DNA of 64,000 nucleotides from Dolichospermum flos-aquae CCAP 1403/13F (lineage in GTDB: Bacteria; Cyanobacteriota; Cyanobacteriia; Cyanobacteriales; Nostocaceae), in assembly GCF_012516395.1 (NCBI RefSeq), contig NZ_CP051206.1:1904501-1968500 (forward strand), given 5' to 3'. This document shows positions 45,855 to 54,842 of this stretch, piece by piece (position 1 is the stretch's first letter; every line of letters starts with the position of its first letter). The position numbers were made by a program, and so were the translations under genes. A model generated the notes under the pieces. The model had not been told where the DNA came from and did not search any database. It was given only the letters and a program-made list of their open reading frames with translations.

Positions 45855-46985
45855 ATGATTCCCACTATTGCAACTATTCCCCTTTTTCAACTTGCTTCTG
45901 GGGAGTTTCTTTCTCTCCAGGTATATAAATTTATTGGTGCTAAATCTGGTAAAAAAGTATATATCCAATCTAACTTACACGGTGCGGAAATTGTTGGTAA
46001 TGCTGTCATTTACCAAATCATTGATTTCTTAACGACATTAAATAATACTCAGATAATAGGAGAAATTTGGCTTGTACCTGTTTGTAATCCCTTAGCTGTT
46101 AACCAGCGAACTCATAATTTTTCAACAGGTAGATTCAATATTTATGATAGTCAAAATTGGAATAGAATTTTTTGGGATTATGAAAAACAACATGATGACA
46201 TAGAAGAATTTGCCCGTTCTCAAATTGGTTTAGATATAGGTACAATTAAATATAACTTTTCCCAAAAAATTAAATCTAGTTTCGATAGTCTTTTAGATAA
46301 AATCAATGCCCCTAGTAGTGTACAACTAACTGATAAATATCGCTACAAGCTGCAATCTCTTTCTTTCGATGCAGATTACGTCATTGATTTACATAGTCAC
46401 ACTGGAGAAGGAATAGAATACCTTTATTATTTCCGAAATCGAGAAGAAAGTGCTAATTTATTTCTCCTTAATTATAGCATTTTATTTGATGAATATGATG
46501 GTGATGCTTTTGATGAATCATTCATGAAACCCTGGTTGGCTTTAGAGAATGCTTTATTAAAATTAACCGGACAAAAAATGATATTTGATAAAGAAGCATG
46601 GACTTTAGAATTAGGAACAGGAATGCAAATGAATCCAGATTCAGTAACTAAAGGAGTGAGCGGAATTAAAAATTATTTAACTCAAAAAGGTATTTTAGCA
46701 ATACAGGAATTTACCCAATCAAAAACTATATCTCATCAAACCAACTTTCGTTCACTTAGTCAACTAAAAAAATATTGGAGTCCCGTAGGAGGAATGATTT
46801 TATCTAAAGCTGAATTAGGTACTTCAGTAAATCAGGGAGATTTGCTATATCAAGTTCTGACATTCAATAAAATTGGTGAATTACCCATAACTATTCATGT
46901 TCATGCAGAGAAAACAGGCTTGGTTTATGATACATCAATAAATAACTCTGTTAACGAAGGAGAATTTGTATTAGCGACTATGTAG
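45855..46985 (+). CDS. succinylglutamate desuccinylase/aspartoacylase family hydrolase
   Basis: A zinc-dependent amidohydrolase-like protein of 376 residues from ATG 45855. Metal ligands are visible: SNLHGAEIVGN (H-x-x-E) and DLHSHTGEG (His), with the catalytic Glu in TLELGTG. An insertion with acidic and aromatic residues lies between the ligands (about 115-170). The C-terminal beta domain (SPVGGMILSKAELGTSVNQG) is typical of the family. Substrates in this group are N-acyl amino acids or peptides; the specific one is unknown. It stands alone between pyrF-pyrE and the oxidoreductase. Confidence 0.88.
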   Translation: MIPTIATIPLFQLASGEFLSLQVYKFIGAKSGKKVYIQSNLHGAEIVGNAVIYQIIDFLTTLNNTQIIGEIWLVPVCNPLAVNQRTHNFSTGRFNIYDSQNWNRIFWDYEKQHDDIEEFARSQIGLDIGTIKYNFSQKIKSSFDSLLDKINAPSSVQLTDKYRYKLQSLSFDADYVIDLHSHTGEGIEYLYYFRNREESANLFLLNYSILFDEYDGDAFDESFMKPWLALENALLKLTGQKMIFDKEAWTLELGTGMQMNPDSVTKGVSGIKNYLTQKGILAIQEFTQSKTISHQTNFRSLSQLKKYWSPVGGMILSKAELGTSVNQGDLLYQVLTFNKIGELPITIHVHAEKTGLVYDTSINNSVNEGEFVLATM

Positions 46986-47205
46986 TTTGTCATGGAAAAC
47001 ATTTAACACAGAATTATTCAATCTATTAATTCATCTGCGTTTATTTGCGTTTATCTGCGTTCAAATCTTGATTCTTAAATAAAATTACCATTTGTCTTGA
47101 TTTGCATGAAGATAGATATCAGGATTGTCGGTTAATGGCAAGAAACCGTAATAAAACATTACACTAAAATAAATATCTGACTGGGATTTAGCGCCTAAAA
47201 AAATT

Positions 47206-48399
47206 ATGACTCAAGCAACTACAAAAATTTGTATACTAGGCGGTGGCTTTGGTGGACTCTACACCGCGCTTCGTTTAAGCCAATTACCCTGGGAATCTAC
47301 ACCCAAACCTGAGATTATTTTAGTAGATCAGAGCGATCGCTTTGTCTTTTCTCCCCTGCTTTACGAACTCCTCACCAGAGAACTCCAAACCTGGGAAATC
47401 GCCCCACCCTACTCAGAACTACTGCAAGGAACCGGAATCCAGTTTCACCAAGCCGCTGTTTCCACAATAGACATTAACAAGCAAACAGTTCAATTACAAG
47501 ATAAATCAGAACTAAATTATGACCGCTTAGTCTTAGCCTTAGGTGGCGAAACCCCCCTAGACTTAGTTCCCGGTGCTGTCACTCATGCTTACCCTTTCCG
47601 TACTATTACTGATGCCTACAAATTAGAAGAACGGCTGCGAATTCTCGAAGCAGCAAATCCCGAAAAAATCCGTGTCGCCATAGTTGGTGCAGGTTACAGC
47701 GGCGTAGAATTAGCCTGTAAACTAGCAGATAGAATCGGTGAAAAAGGACGTTTCCGCCTGATTGAACTCAGCGACCAAATTCTCCGCACTTCCCCAGAAT
47801 TTAACCGTGAAGCCGCCAAAAAAGCCTTAGATAGTAAAGGCGTATTTATTGACTTAGAAACCAAAGTAGCAGCAATTGATCAAAATAGCATCTCTCTGGA
47901 GTATAAAAATCAAGTAGATACCATTCCCGTAGATGTAGTCATTTGGACAGTGGGAACAAAAGTTTCTCCAGTTGTCACAGCCTTACCCCTCAAGCAAAAT
48001 CAGCGTGGACAAATCACCACCACACCGCAATTACAGGTGCTAGAACATCCTGAAATCTTTGCTTTAGGAGATTTAGCCGACTGTCTCGACGCAGAAGGAA
48101 AACAAGTCCCCGCCACCGCCCAAGTTGCTTTCCAACAAGCTGATTATACCGCTTGGAATATCTGGGCTACCATCACCAATCGTCCCCTCCTCCCCTTCCG
48201 CTATCAACCATTAGGAGAAATGATGGCTTTAGGAATAGATAACGCCACCCTCACCGGGTTAGGTGTGCAATTAGATGGATCTTTTGCGTACTTAGCCCGT
48301 CGGCTGGCTTATCTGTATCGTTTACCAACTTTAAATCATCAATTAAAAGTCGGTTTTAATTGGTTAGTTAGCCCCATAATAGAAGCCATTTCCAAGTAA
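47206..48399 (+). CDS. NDH-2-type NAD(P)/FAD oxidoreductase
   Basis: A flavoprotein of 397 residues. An N-terminal FAD-binding Rossmann motif reads KICILGGGFGGLYTA (GxGxxG), a second nucleotide-binding GxGxxG is IVGAGYSGVELA, and the FAD-contacting C-terminal motif is IFALGDLAD. No transmembrane segment is obvious, but the C-terminal RRLAYLYRLPTLNHQLKVGF and NWLVSPI recalls the membrane-associating tail of type II NADH dehydrogenases. One cyanobacterial member of this group is a demethylphylloquinone reductase (NdbB); whether this is its orthologue needs alignment. It transfers electrons from NAD(P)H to quinone in the thylakoid or plasma membrane (inference). Confidence 0.9.
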   Translation: MTQATTKICILGGGFGGLYTALRLSQLPWESTPKPEIILVDQSDRFVFSPLLYELLTRELQTWEIAPPYSELLQGTGIQFHQAAVSTIDINKQTVQLQDKSELNYDRLVLALGGETPLDLVPGAVTHAYPFRTITDAYKLEERLRILEAANPEKIRVAIVGAGYSGVELACKLADRIGEKGRFRLIELSDQILRTSPEFNREAAKKALDSKGVFIDLETKVAAIDQNSISLEYKNQVDTIPVDVVIWTVGTKVSPVVTALPLKQNQRGQITTTPQLQVLEHPEIFALGDLADCLDAEGKQVPATAQVAFQQADYTAWNIWATITNRPLLPFRYQPLGEMMALGIDNATLTGLGVQLDGSFAYLARRLAYLYRLPTLNHQLKVGFNWLVSPIIEAISK

Positions 48400-48424
48400 T
48401 TAAATATCCCCTAATTAAAGATAA

Positions 48425-48457
48425 AGATCCCCGACTTCTCAAAGAAGTCGGGGATCT
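48425..48457. repeat. GATCCCCGACTTCT palindrome, copy 4
   Basis: agatccccgacttctcaaag followed by aagtcggggatct, 26 bp after the NDH-2-like stop. It is the same repeat as at 12743, 40600 and 50449. Confidence 0.85.
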
Positions 48458-48533
48458 GAAATGGTAAACTAGACGAATTCAGATATTATGGCTATGTATT
48501 TAGCGACTGCTGCGGACTAAAGTATTAATTCTT

Positions 48534-49187
48534 ATGAAAAGGCCTAAAGTTATTTTTGTAGATGCTGTGGGGACATTATTTGGTGTTAAAGGTAGTGTTG
48601 GGGAAATTTACCGACAAATCGCCCAAGAATTTGGTGTGGAAGTTTCCGCCCAAATTTTGGATGAAAACTTTATGAAAAGCTTCAAAGCATCACCACCACC
48701 GATATTTATTGATGCAGATATCAAAGATATTCCCCAGCGTGAATATGATTGGTGGCAGATAATTGCTTTAAATACCTTTGAAGGTGCAGGAGTTCTCCAA
48801 CAATTTACCGATTTTCCCGCTTTTTTTACCGAACTTTATATTCACTTTGGGACTCCCGAACCGTGGTATGTTTATCCTGATGTTAAGTTAGCTTTAATCA
48901 ACTGGCGACGCTTAGGAATTGAATTAGGAATATTATCTAATTTCGATTCTCGTTTGTATTTAGTATTGCAAGGTTTAGGACTTAAAGAATATTTTACTTC
49001 TGTGACCATTTCTACTCAAGTCCGTGCTGCTAAACCAGATCCAGAAATTTTCAAAATTGCCTTAAACAAGCACAAGTGTTCACCGGAAGCCGCATGGCAC
49101 ATTGGCGACAGTATAACAGATGATTATTATGGGGCAAAATCCGCAGGAATAAGAGGTATTTGGATTAACCGTAATTCCACTGAATAA
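48534..49187 (+). CDS. HAD-IA family hydrolase (HDHD3-like)
   Basis: A haloacid-dehalogenase-like hydrolase of 217 residues. Motif I is VIFVDAVGTLFGV (nucleophile Asp, DAVGT as in HDHD3 relatives rather than DxDGT). Motif II is LGILSNFDSRL, motif III Lys is in RAAKPDPEIF and motif IV is HIGDSITDDYYGAKSAG. The cap is alpha-helical. It is probably a phosphatase with an unknown small substrate. Immediately after its stop the same frame stays open for another 69 codons, which are not homologous to HAD enzymes. Confidence 0.9.
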   Translation: MKRPKVIFVDAVGTLFGVKGSVGEIYRQIAQEFGVEVSAQILDENFMKSFKASPPPIFIDADIKDIPQREYDWWQIIALNTFEGAGVLQQFTDFPAFFTELYIHFGTPEPWYVYPDVKLALINWRRLGIELGILSNFDSRLYLVLQGLGLKEYFTSVTISTQVRAAKPDPEIFKIALNKHKCSPEAAWHIGDSITDDYYGAKSAGIRGIWINRNSTE

Positions 49188-49397
49188 TACCGTAATTGTC
49201 CGGTTAATAGAGGTTTATGGGTAAATTTTTCTGGCAAAGATTCTATATATAGTCATATTCATAAGTTATCGCTGTTACCTCTAGAAATTAGATGGTTAAA
49301 TAAAAAAACTAATTGGCAAAATGCAGAAGGTTTAGAAATGGCGAAAAATCTGCTATTGGCTTTAAAGAAACGATTTTTGAGAGATTCTTATTCTTAA
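49188..49397 (+). pseudogene. possible gene remnant in frame with the HAD stop
   Basis: An open stretch of 69 codons (YRNCPVNRGLWVNFSGKDSI...WLNKKTNWQNAEGL, ending RDSYS-stop) directly after the HAD stop, without its own start. The composition is protein-like. I do not recognise it. It is probably the C-terminus of a deleted gene, and the shared frame may be chance. Confidence 0.35.
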
Positions 49398-49618
49398 CTC
49401 CTTCTTTCTACCTCGGTGACTCTAGAAGTTCAAATGGCATGATATGACGATATATTTAAATATCTGGCGTTGCTGAATTGAGAGATGAAAAGCAAAAATT
49501 CCATGTCTGAAACTCTTAAACTTTGCGCCTTTGCGCCTTTGCGTGAGGCAAATTCATACTTTCATTCACCAATGCCAAATATCTACATTGTCTCAATTTA
49601 TCGTTTGTTTTTGAATCT

Positions 49619-50431
49619 ATGAAGTCTTATTTAGCCGCCGCTATTCAAATGACCAGTGTGCCTGATTTGCAAAAAAACCTGGCACAAGCAGAAGAATTAA
49701 TTGATTTGGCCGTACGTCAGGGTGCGGAATTGGTGAGTTTACCAGAAAATTTCTCTTTTATGGGAGAAGAAAAAGATAAACTAGCACAAGGAAATGCGAT
49801 CGCCCAAGAAACGGAAACATTTCTCCACAAAATGGCACAACGCTTTCAAATTACCATTCTCGGCGGCGGCTTCCCTATCCCTGTGGATCATAACGGTAAG
49901 GTTTATAATACAGCATTACTTATCGGTGCTAACGGTCAAGAACTCGCCCGTTACCAAAAAGTCCATTTATTTGATGTCAATGTTCCTGATGGTAATACCT
50001 ACCAAGAATCAAGTACCGTCATGGCTGGACTGGAATTACCTCCTGTTTATGCTTCCCCTGACTTGGGGAAAATTGGCCTTTCTATTTGCTATGATGTCCG
50101 TTTTCCCGAACTGTACCGACATTTATCAAGTCAGGGTGCAGATATTTTATTTGTTCCCGCCGCTTTTACCGCTTTTACTGGTAAAGATCATTGGCAAGTA
50201 TTATTGCAATCTAGAGCCATAGAAAATACCTGTTATGTGATTGCACCTGCCCAAACTGGTACTAACTATGACCGTCGCCAAACTCATGGCCACGCCATGA
50301 TTATTGACCCTTGGGGTGTCATTTTAGCAGACGCTGGGGAAAAACCGGGAGTGGCGATCGCCGAAATCAAACCTACCAGACTAGAACAAGTCCGCCGACA
50401 AATGCCATCCCTACAGCATCGCGTATTTTAG
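49619..50431 (+). CDS. nitrilase-family amidohydrolase (Nit1-like)
   Basis: A carbon-nitrogen hydrolase of 270 residues with the complete catalytic triad: Glu in VSLPENFSFMGEE, Lys in ARYQKVHLFDVN and Cys in LSICYDVRFPELYR. The closest characterised families are deaminated-glutathione amidase (Nit1) and omega-amidase, which repair deaminated glutathione or 2-oxoamides (family knowledge). The ATG at 49619 starts MKSYLAAAIQMTS, as in relatives. It is monocistronic, followed by a palindromic repeat and then tRNA-Gln. Confidence 0.9.
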   Translation: MKSYLAAAIQMTSVPDLQKNLAQAEELIDLAVRQGAELVSLPENFSFMGEEKDKLAQGNAIAQETETFLHKMAQRFQITILGGGFPIPVDHNGKVYNTALLIGANGQELARYQKVHLFDVNVPDGNTYQESSTVMAGLELPPVYASPDLGKIGLSICYDVRFPELYRHLSSQGADILFVPAAFTAFTGKDHWQVLLQSRAIENTCYVIAPAQTGTNYDRRQTHGHAMIIDPWGVILADAGEKPGVAIAEIKPTRLEQVRRQMPSLQHRVF

Positions 50432-50448
50432 CCACTCAGACCCCCGCA

Positions 50449-50480
50449 CATCCCCAACTTCTTCAAGAAGTCGGGGATCT
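50449..50480. repeat. GATCCCCGACTTCTT palindrome, copy 5
   Basis: catccccaacttcttcaaga followed by agtcggggatct and a short T-rich stretch (ttctt), 17 bp after the nitrilase stop. One arm has a mismatch. It could act as its terminator. Confidence 0.8.
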
Positions 50481-50511
50481 TTCTTAAGTAAAATCTTTTT
50501 TCCCAAAACAC

Positions 50512-50541
50512 TTGACATTATCCCAAGAGAACTGCTATATT
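50512..50541 (+). promoter_or_regulatory. promoter of tRNA-Gln
   Basis: TTGACA (50512-50517) and TATATT (50536-50541) are separated by 18 bp and lie 17 bp upstream of the mature tRNA 5' end. This is a strong sigma-70-type promoter, the clearest one in the window. Confidence 0.75.
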
Positions 50542-50558
50542 CTCTATAGTGAACTCAT

Positions 50559-50630
50559 TGGGGCGTAGCCAAGTGGTAAGGCAGTGGGTTTTGGTCCCGC
50601 CATCCCTAGGTTCGAATCCTAGCGCCCCAG
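50559..50630 (+). tRNA. trnQ: tRNA-Gln (TTG anticodon)
   Basis: A 72-nt cloverleaf with acceptor arms TGGGGCG/CGCCCCA plus discriminator G, a D-arm with AGCCAAGTGGTAAGGC, an anticodon loop TTTTGGT carrying TTG, and a T-arm CTAGGTTCGAATCCTAG. CCA is not encoded. It is preceded by a good promoter and followed by a terminator hairpin, so it is a single-gene transcript. Confidence 0.95.
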
Positions 50631-50639
50631 TTATATAGA

Positions 50640-50670
50640 AGGCAAGTTTTTAACGCTTGCCTTTTTTGTT
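50640..50670 (+). terminator. Rho-independent terminator after tRNA-Gln
   Basis: The inverted repeat aggcaag/cttgcct (ggcaagtttttaacgcttgcc) is followed by a run of T, 10 bp after the tRNA. Confidence 0.85.
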
Positions 50671-51273
50671 TTTACATTGCACCAAGCTGGAAAAAGTTCT
50701 TCTTCTGTCGCTTGGATTCAACAAAGCAAAACCCAAGGCATTTATTAAGTCATATATTAGGCTCTCGCAAGGGATAAGCACTATCACTACGCAACTTTGA
50801 CGCGAACAACCCAACCTAAGAATTAAAGCTTTTTTAAATTTGCTAAGAGGGTGTTTGAAAAGTTATGGTTGATGTATCAAATATTTTTTACCCCACCCTA
50901 ACCCTCCCCTTGTAAAGGGGAGGGAACTGGATTTTTATTGTTTCCCCCCTTTACAAGGGGAAAGGGGGGTAGCAATGTGATGAAAATTACGGAATACCAC
51001 TTTTCAAACATCCTCTAAAGGTATTGCTGGTACCTCCTCCCAAGATAAATATTTGCAGAAAATTTATGTTCCTCACACTGATTAGACATATATCTAGTTG
51101 AAGGTATTAGCCAAGAACTACTTGCTGAATATTTTCTGTTAAGTATATCTGTAATCAGAGGAAGAATAAGTATTGATTATTAAACAGAAAACATTGAGTA
51201 TCAAATATCTCTAAAAGTTTTCTAATTATCATCTTCTTCCAGATATATTATTGAATTTGAGAGGAATATAATT
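50671..51273. other. intergenic region with a MITE, leader of the tyrosine autokinase gene
   Basis: About 600 bases without a gene. It contains the second 169-bp MITE (50847-51015). The remaining 250 bp before GTG 51274 must carry the promoter of the polysaccharide gene; I see no clear motif. Confidence 0.5.
50847..51015 (+). mobile_element. 169-bp MITE, copy 2
   Basis: The same length, ends (GAGGGTGTTTGAAAAG/CTTTTCAAACATCCTC) and interior as the copy at 31578-31746, apart from a gggtaggg/ggggaggg difference. It is flanked by direct TAA (50844-50846 and 51016-51018). Confidence 0.93.
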
Positions 51274-53478
51274 GTGGCTACAAATGCGATAACGTTAAAA
51301 AAATTGCTTAATAGCTATACACATAGTGTAGTTGATATCAAAAAAATAACTGCGATTGCACTTCACCACCGTTGGTTTATTCTAGGGATTTCTTGTGCGG
51401 TTATGTCAGTAACAAGCCTCTTAGCTATTACTAGTAAACCAACTTATCAAAGCTATATGCAAATATTGGTAAGTTATAATTCAGATAAATCTTTACCAGC
51501 TAGTAAGCCAGAAAAAACGACAAAAGACTTACAAAAACCACAGTTATCATCTATTGACTACAGTAGTCAAGTGAAATTAATGCTGAGTGCTAAATTAGTG
51601 CAAAAAGCTGTAAATTTACTTCATACTGATTATCCACAGATGACCATAGAAGATATTTATAGTAACAGCAAAATTGATAAAACTTCATCTTTATCACTAA
51701 CTCAGTTACCAGTAGATACAGAAGTTAATCAAAATTTAAACCAAGTATTTTCAATCTCTTTTACAGACAAAGATCCTCTGAAAAGTAAAAGAGTATTACA
51801 AGCTTTAGAGAAAGTATATCAGGACTATAATACCGATCAAAAAAATCAGCGGATTAATCAAGGGTTAGTATTTGCTAATAACCATCTACCGCAACTGCAA
51901 AAAGATGTATTAAAAGCCGAGAAAAAATTAGAAAAATTTCGTCAACAGAATAATTTAATTGATCCAATTTTACAAAGTAAAATTTTACTACAGTCTTTAG
52001 CAGATATTCAAAAGCAGCGACAAAAAACTCGCGCTCAACTGCAAGATGTACAGACTCGACATAACAGTATAGAAGAAGCAATTGCTTCTTCTCATCAAAA
52101 GCAAATAAATATTGATGATTCCCTTGAATCTCGCCAATATCAAGCCTTAATTCGTGAACTTAAGCAAACAGAAAAGGAATTAACTCAAGCTCGGATACTT
52201 TACACAGAAAAATATCCAATTATTGAACAACTGAAACAAAAAAAACAAATTATCGTCACACTATTACAACAACAAGGACAAAATAAAGCCGTTGATATCA
52301 ATAGTAAATCAAAATCATCAGGACAAATAATACCTAAGTTAGAAAATGATTTAACTCAATTAAAAGTGAACACATTAGGACTAATTGCTCATGATCGTGA
52401 TTTGGCAAAATCCGAACAAGAAGTTCGTTCCTTGCTGAGTAAATACCCAAATTTGATTACAGAATATAAGAGGTTAGTTGCAAATGTAGAAATTTATCGC
52501 AAAACACTGCAACAATTGACGCAAGTGCAAAATTCATTAGGTGTAAAAATTGCTCAAGAAGGTTTTAATTGGCAAATTTTAGAAGAACCCGCTTTGGGAA
52601 TACATATAGGAAATTTGCGCTGGTTGCTAATTGTTGGCGGCATATTAATTGGGCCAATATTGGGTTTAGCAGCAGCTTTAATTTGGGGAAAATTTAATAA
52701 TGCAATTTTCTATACTCAGGACTTACAAAATCTCACAAATATTCAGTTATTGGGGTCAGTACCAAGATTAGGAAAACGTAAAGATAGTTGGACAAGCCAA
52801 CTCCAATCTATAGTTAGAGATAAATCTAAAAATCTGGATATTTCTCATCAGGAAATTATTAAGAATTTACCTAATCATCAGAACTTAGATATTATTTACC
52901 AGAATATTCAGATGTTAAATAATTCTCTACCTTTAAAATCATTGATGTTAACTTCTGCACTACCAGGAGAAGGAAAAACAACTTTGGCTTTAGGGTTGGG
53001 GTCTAGTGCGGCTCGAATGCACCAAAGAGTATTAGTAATTGATGCTAACCTGCGTTCTCCCAGTTTACATAAAACTCTAGGGCTGACCAATGATTGGGGT
53101 TTATCTTTATTACTTGTTGATGATATTAATACATCATTTCATAATTATATTCAACCCATTCACCCAGCTATTGATGTTTTGACTGCTGGACCCATACCAG
53201 AAGATGTGGCAAATTTGTTGAGTTCTGAGCGAATGCAAGAATTAATGGATTTATTTGCCCAAAATTATGATTTAGTGCTGATAGATGCGCCCTCTGTTTT
53301 AGATACAGTTGATGGTAGAATTGTCGCTTCTTTATGTAATGGGATTATTATGGTAGGACGCATTGGTAAAGTTACTCCCAATAAACTGATGGAAGCTACA
53401 GAAATTTTAAGCAAGTTAAATCTAATTGGTATTATTGGGAATGAAGTTTATGATGCTCCCCAAATATTGACACCATGA
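51274..53478 (+). CDS. Wzc-like polysaccharide chain-length / tyrosine autokinase
   Basis: A protein of 734 residues starting GTG with GAGAGG upstream. An N-terminal Wzz domain begins with a membrane helix (WFILGISCAVMSVTSLLAIT), followed by a long periplasmic coiled coil (about 190-400) and a second membrane helix (WLLIVGGILIGPILGLAAAL). The C-terminal BY-kinase domain has Walker A TSALPGEGKTTLAL, Walker A' VLVIDANLRSPSLH and Walker B LVLIDAPSVLD. The Tyr-rich autophosphorylation tail found in enterobacterial Wzc is absent (the C-terminus ends NEVYDAPQILTP). It probably governs export or chain length of an exopolysaccharide. No polymerase or flippase lies nearby. Confidence 0.9.
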   Translation: MATNAITLKKLLNSYTHSVVDIKKITAIALHHRWFILGISCAVMSVTSLLAITSKPTYQSYMQILVSYNSDKSLPASKPEKTTKDLQKPQLSSIDYSSQVKLMLSAKLVQKAVNLLHTDYPQMTIEDIYSNSKIDKTSSLSLTQLPVDTEVNQNLNQVFSISFTDKDPLKSKRVLQALEKVYQDYNTDQKNQRINQGLVFANNHLPQLQKDVLKAEKKLEKFRQQNNLIDPILQSKILLQSLADIQKQRQKTRAQLQDVQTRHNSIEEAIASSHQKQINIDDSLESRQYQALIRELKQTEKELTQARILYTEKYPIIEQLKQKKQIIVTLLQQQGQNKAVDINSKSKSSGQIIPKLENDLTQLKVNTLGLIAHDRDLAKSEQEVRSLLSKYPNLITEYKRLVANVEIYRKTLQQLTQVQNSLGVKIAQEGFNWQILEEPALGIHIGNLRWLLIVGGILIGPILGLAAALIWGKFNNAIFYTQDLQNLTNIQLLGSVPRLGKRKDSWTSQLQSIVRDKSKNLDISHQEIIKNLPNHQNLDIIYQNIQMLNNSLPLKSLMLTSALPGEGKTTLALGLGSSAARMHQRVLVIDANLRSPSLHKTLGLTNDWGLSLLLVDDINTSFHNYIQPIHPAIDVLTAGPIPEDVANLLSSERMQELMDLFAQNYDLVLIDAPSVLDTVDGRIVASLCNGIIMVGRIGKVTPNKLMEATEILSKLNLIGIIGNEVYDAPQILTP

Positions 53479-53483
53479 AAAAA

Positions 53484-53511
53484 GGAGTCAGGAGTCAGGA
53501 GTCAGGAGTCA
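53484..53511 (+). repeat. heptamer repeat (ggagtca)
   Basis: Four tandem units of the 7-mer ggagtca between the autokinase and SpoIID genes, a typical cyanobacterial short tandem repeat. The same unit recurs at 54770-54802. Confidence 0.85.
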
Positions 53512-53615
53512 GAAGAAGGAAGAAGAAAGAAAATTACCGAGTTTCCAGTTCTCAATCTGTCTGTTTAGAGAATTGCTGAACTAGAATAGTAGACGCTTGT
53601 GATCAAACAATTAGT

Positions 53616-54761
53616 ATGAAATTCCCACTGTTATTAGGCAATTTGTTTTCTGAGATTAAAGGTAGACATTGGTGGATAGGTATCCTGATGTGGTTTGTAT
53701 TACTTGCTCCTGCACAAGCATCTGTAATTCTGCGTGTGGCAATTGAAAGAGAAGTCAAACAGGTAAAAGTCGGCGCTTCCACAACCGCTATTGTCAAAGA
53801 TAGTAGTGGTAAGACTCTGGGAGAATTACCAGGAATGAGTGCCTTTGCGGCTCAAGCAGTTCCAGGAGGTGTAGCTTTAGATAGATGGCAATCCGGGTTA
53901 TTTTGGATAGAACCCACCAATAAGGGATATGTTTATATTGGCGATCGCTGGTTTCGTGGTAGAACCCTAGTAGTACCCACAGCCAACGGTTTAACTGCTG
54001 TGAACTGGGTAGATTTAGAAGAATATCTCTACAGCGTTATTGGTGGGGAAATGGACACTAGCTGGCCACAAGAAGCCCTCAAGGCCCAAGCCATTGCTGC
54101 CCGTACCTATGCCCTTTATGAACGGGAAAGACAGCGGAAAAATCCCGTTTACGATTTAGGGGATAGTCCAGACCGTTGGCAAATTTATAAAGGTGTAAGT
54201 AGTGAATCTCCTAAAACTTACACCGCAGCAGATACCACCGCAGGCAAAGTCTTAACCTACAATAACCAAATCATTCTTTCCGTCTTTCACGCTTGTTCTG
54301 GTGGACACACTGAAAACGTTGAAGATGTTTGGGTTAGCAAAGAACCTTACCTGCGGGCTGTTCCCGACTTTGACCAAAAGATCAAAGAATGTAACTGGGT
54401 AAAAACCTTCACTCCAGGAGAAATTAGCGCCAGAATTTCCGGTGTTGGTAATGTCAAAGACATGATTATCGAAACTCTTTCACCTTTCAAAAGTGTCAAA
54501 TCCTTAAAAATTATTGGTGATAAAGGGACTAAAGTTCTCCAAGGTGAAGAAGTTAGAACTGCACTCAAAATTAAAAGTACCCGGTTTATTGTTAGTAAAG
54601 ATGCAAATGGCGGTTTTGTTCTTCAAGGATTAGGCTTTGGTCACGGTTTAGGAATGAGCCAATGGGGAGCTTACGAATTAGCAAAACGTGGTGCAAACCA
54701 CCTGCAAATTTTAGGATATTACTACAAAGGTGTAGCCCTGACACCCATTCAAGCAAAGTAG
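53616..54761 (+). CDS. SpoIID/LytB-domain protein
   Basis: A protein of 381 residues with an N-terminal hydrophobic signal (WWIGILMWFVLLAPAQASVI), so it is exported. The SpoIID domain (about 125-340) contains WVDLEEYLYSVIGGEMDTSW, PQEALKAQAIAARTYALYE, FHACSGGHTENVEDVW and the C-terminal GLGFGHGLGMSQWGAYELAK. SpoIID proteins are lytic transglycosylases acting on denuded peptidoglycan glycan strands (family knowledge from Bacillus). In cyanobacteria the role is probably wall remodelling, perhaps at septa (inference). It is flanked on both sides by heptamer repeats. Confidence 0.92.
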   Translation: MKFPLLLGNLFSEIKGRHWWIGILMWFVLLAPAQASVILRVAIEREVKQVKVGASTTAIVKDSSGKTLGELPGMSAFAAQAVPGGVALDRWQSGLFWIEPTNKGYVYIGDRWFRGRTLVVPTANGLTAVNWVDLEEYLYSVIGGEMDTSWPQEALKAQAIAARTYALYERERQRKNPVYDLGDSPDRWQIYKGVSSESPKTYTAADTTAGKVLTYNNQIILSVFHACSGGHTENVEDVWVSKEPYLRAVPDFDQKIKECNWVKTFTPGEISARISGVGNVKDMIIETLSPFKSVKSLKIIGDKGTKVLQGEEVRTALKIKSTRFIVSKDANGGFVLQGLGFGHGLGMSQWGAYELAKRGANHLQILGYYYKGVALTPIQAK

Positions 54762-54768
54762 CAGAAGA

Positions 54769-54802
<34 letters not shown>

Positions 54803-54842
54803 AATAAAGAAAGAAGAAAGAAGAAACAAGCAAATTTCTCTT

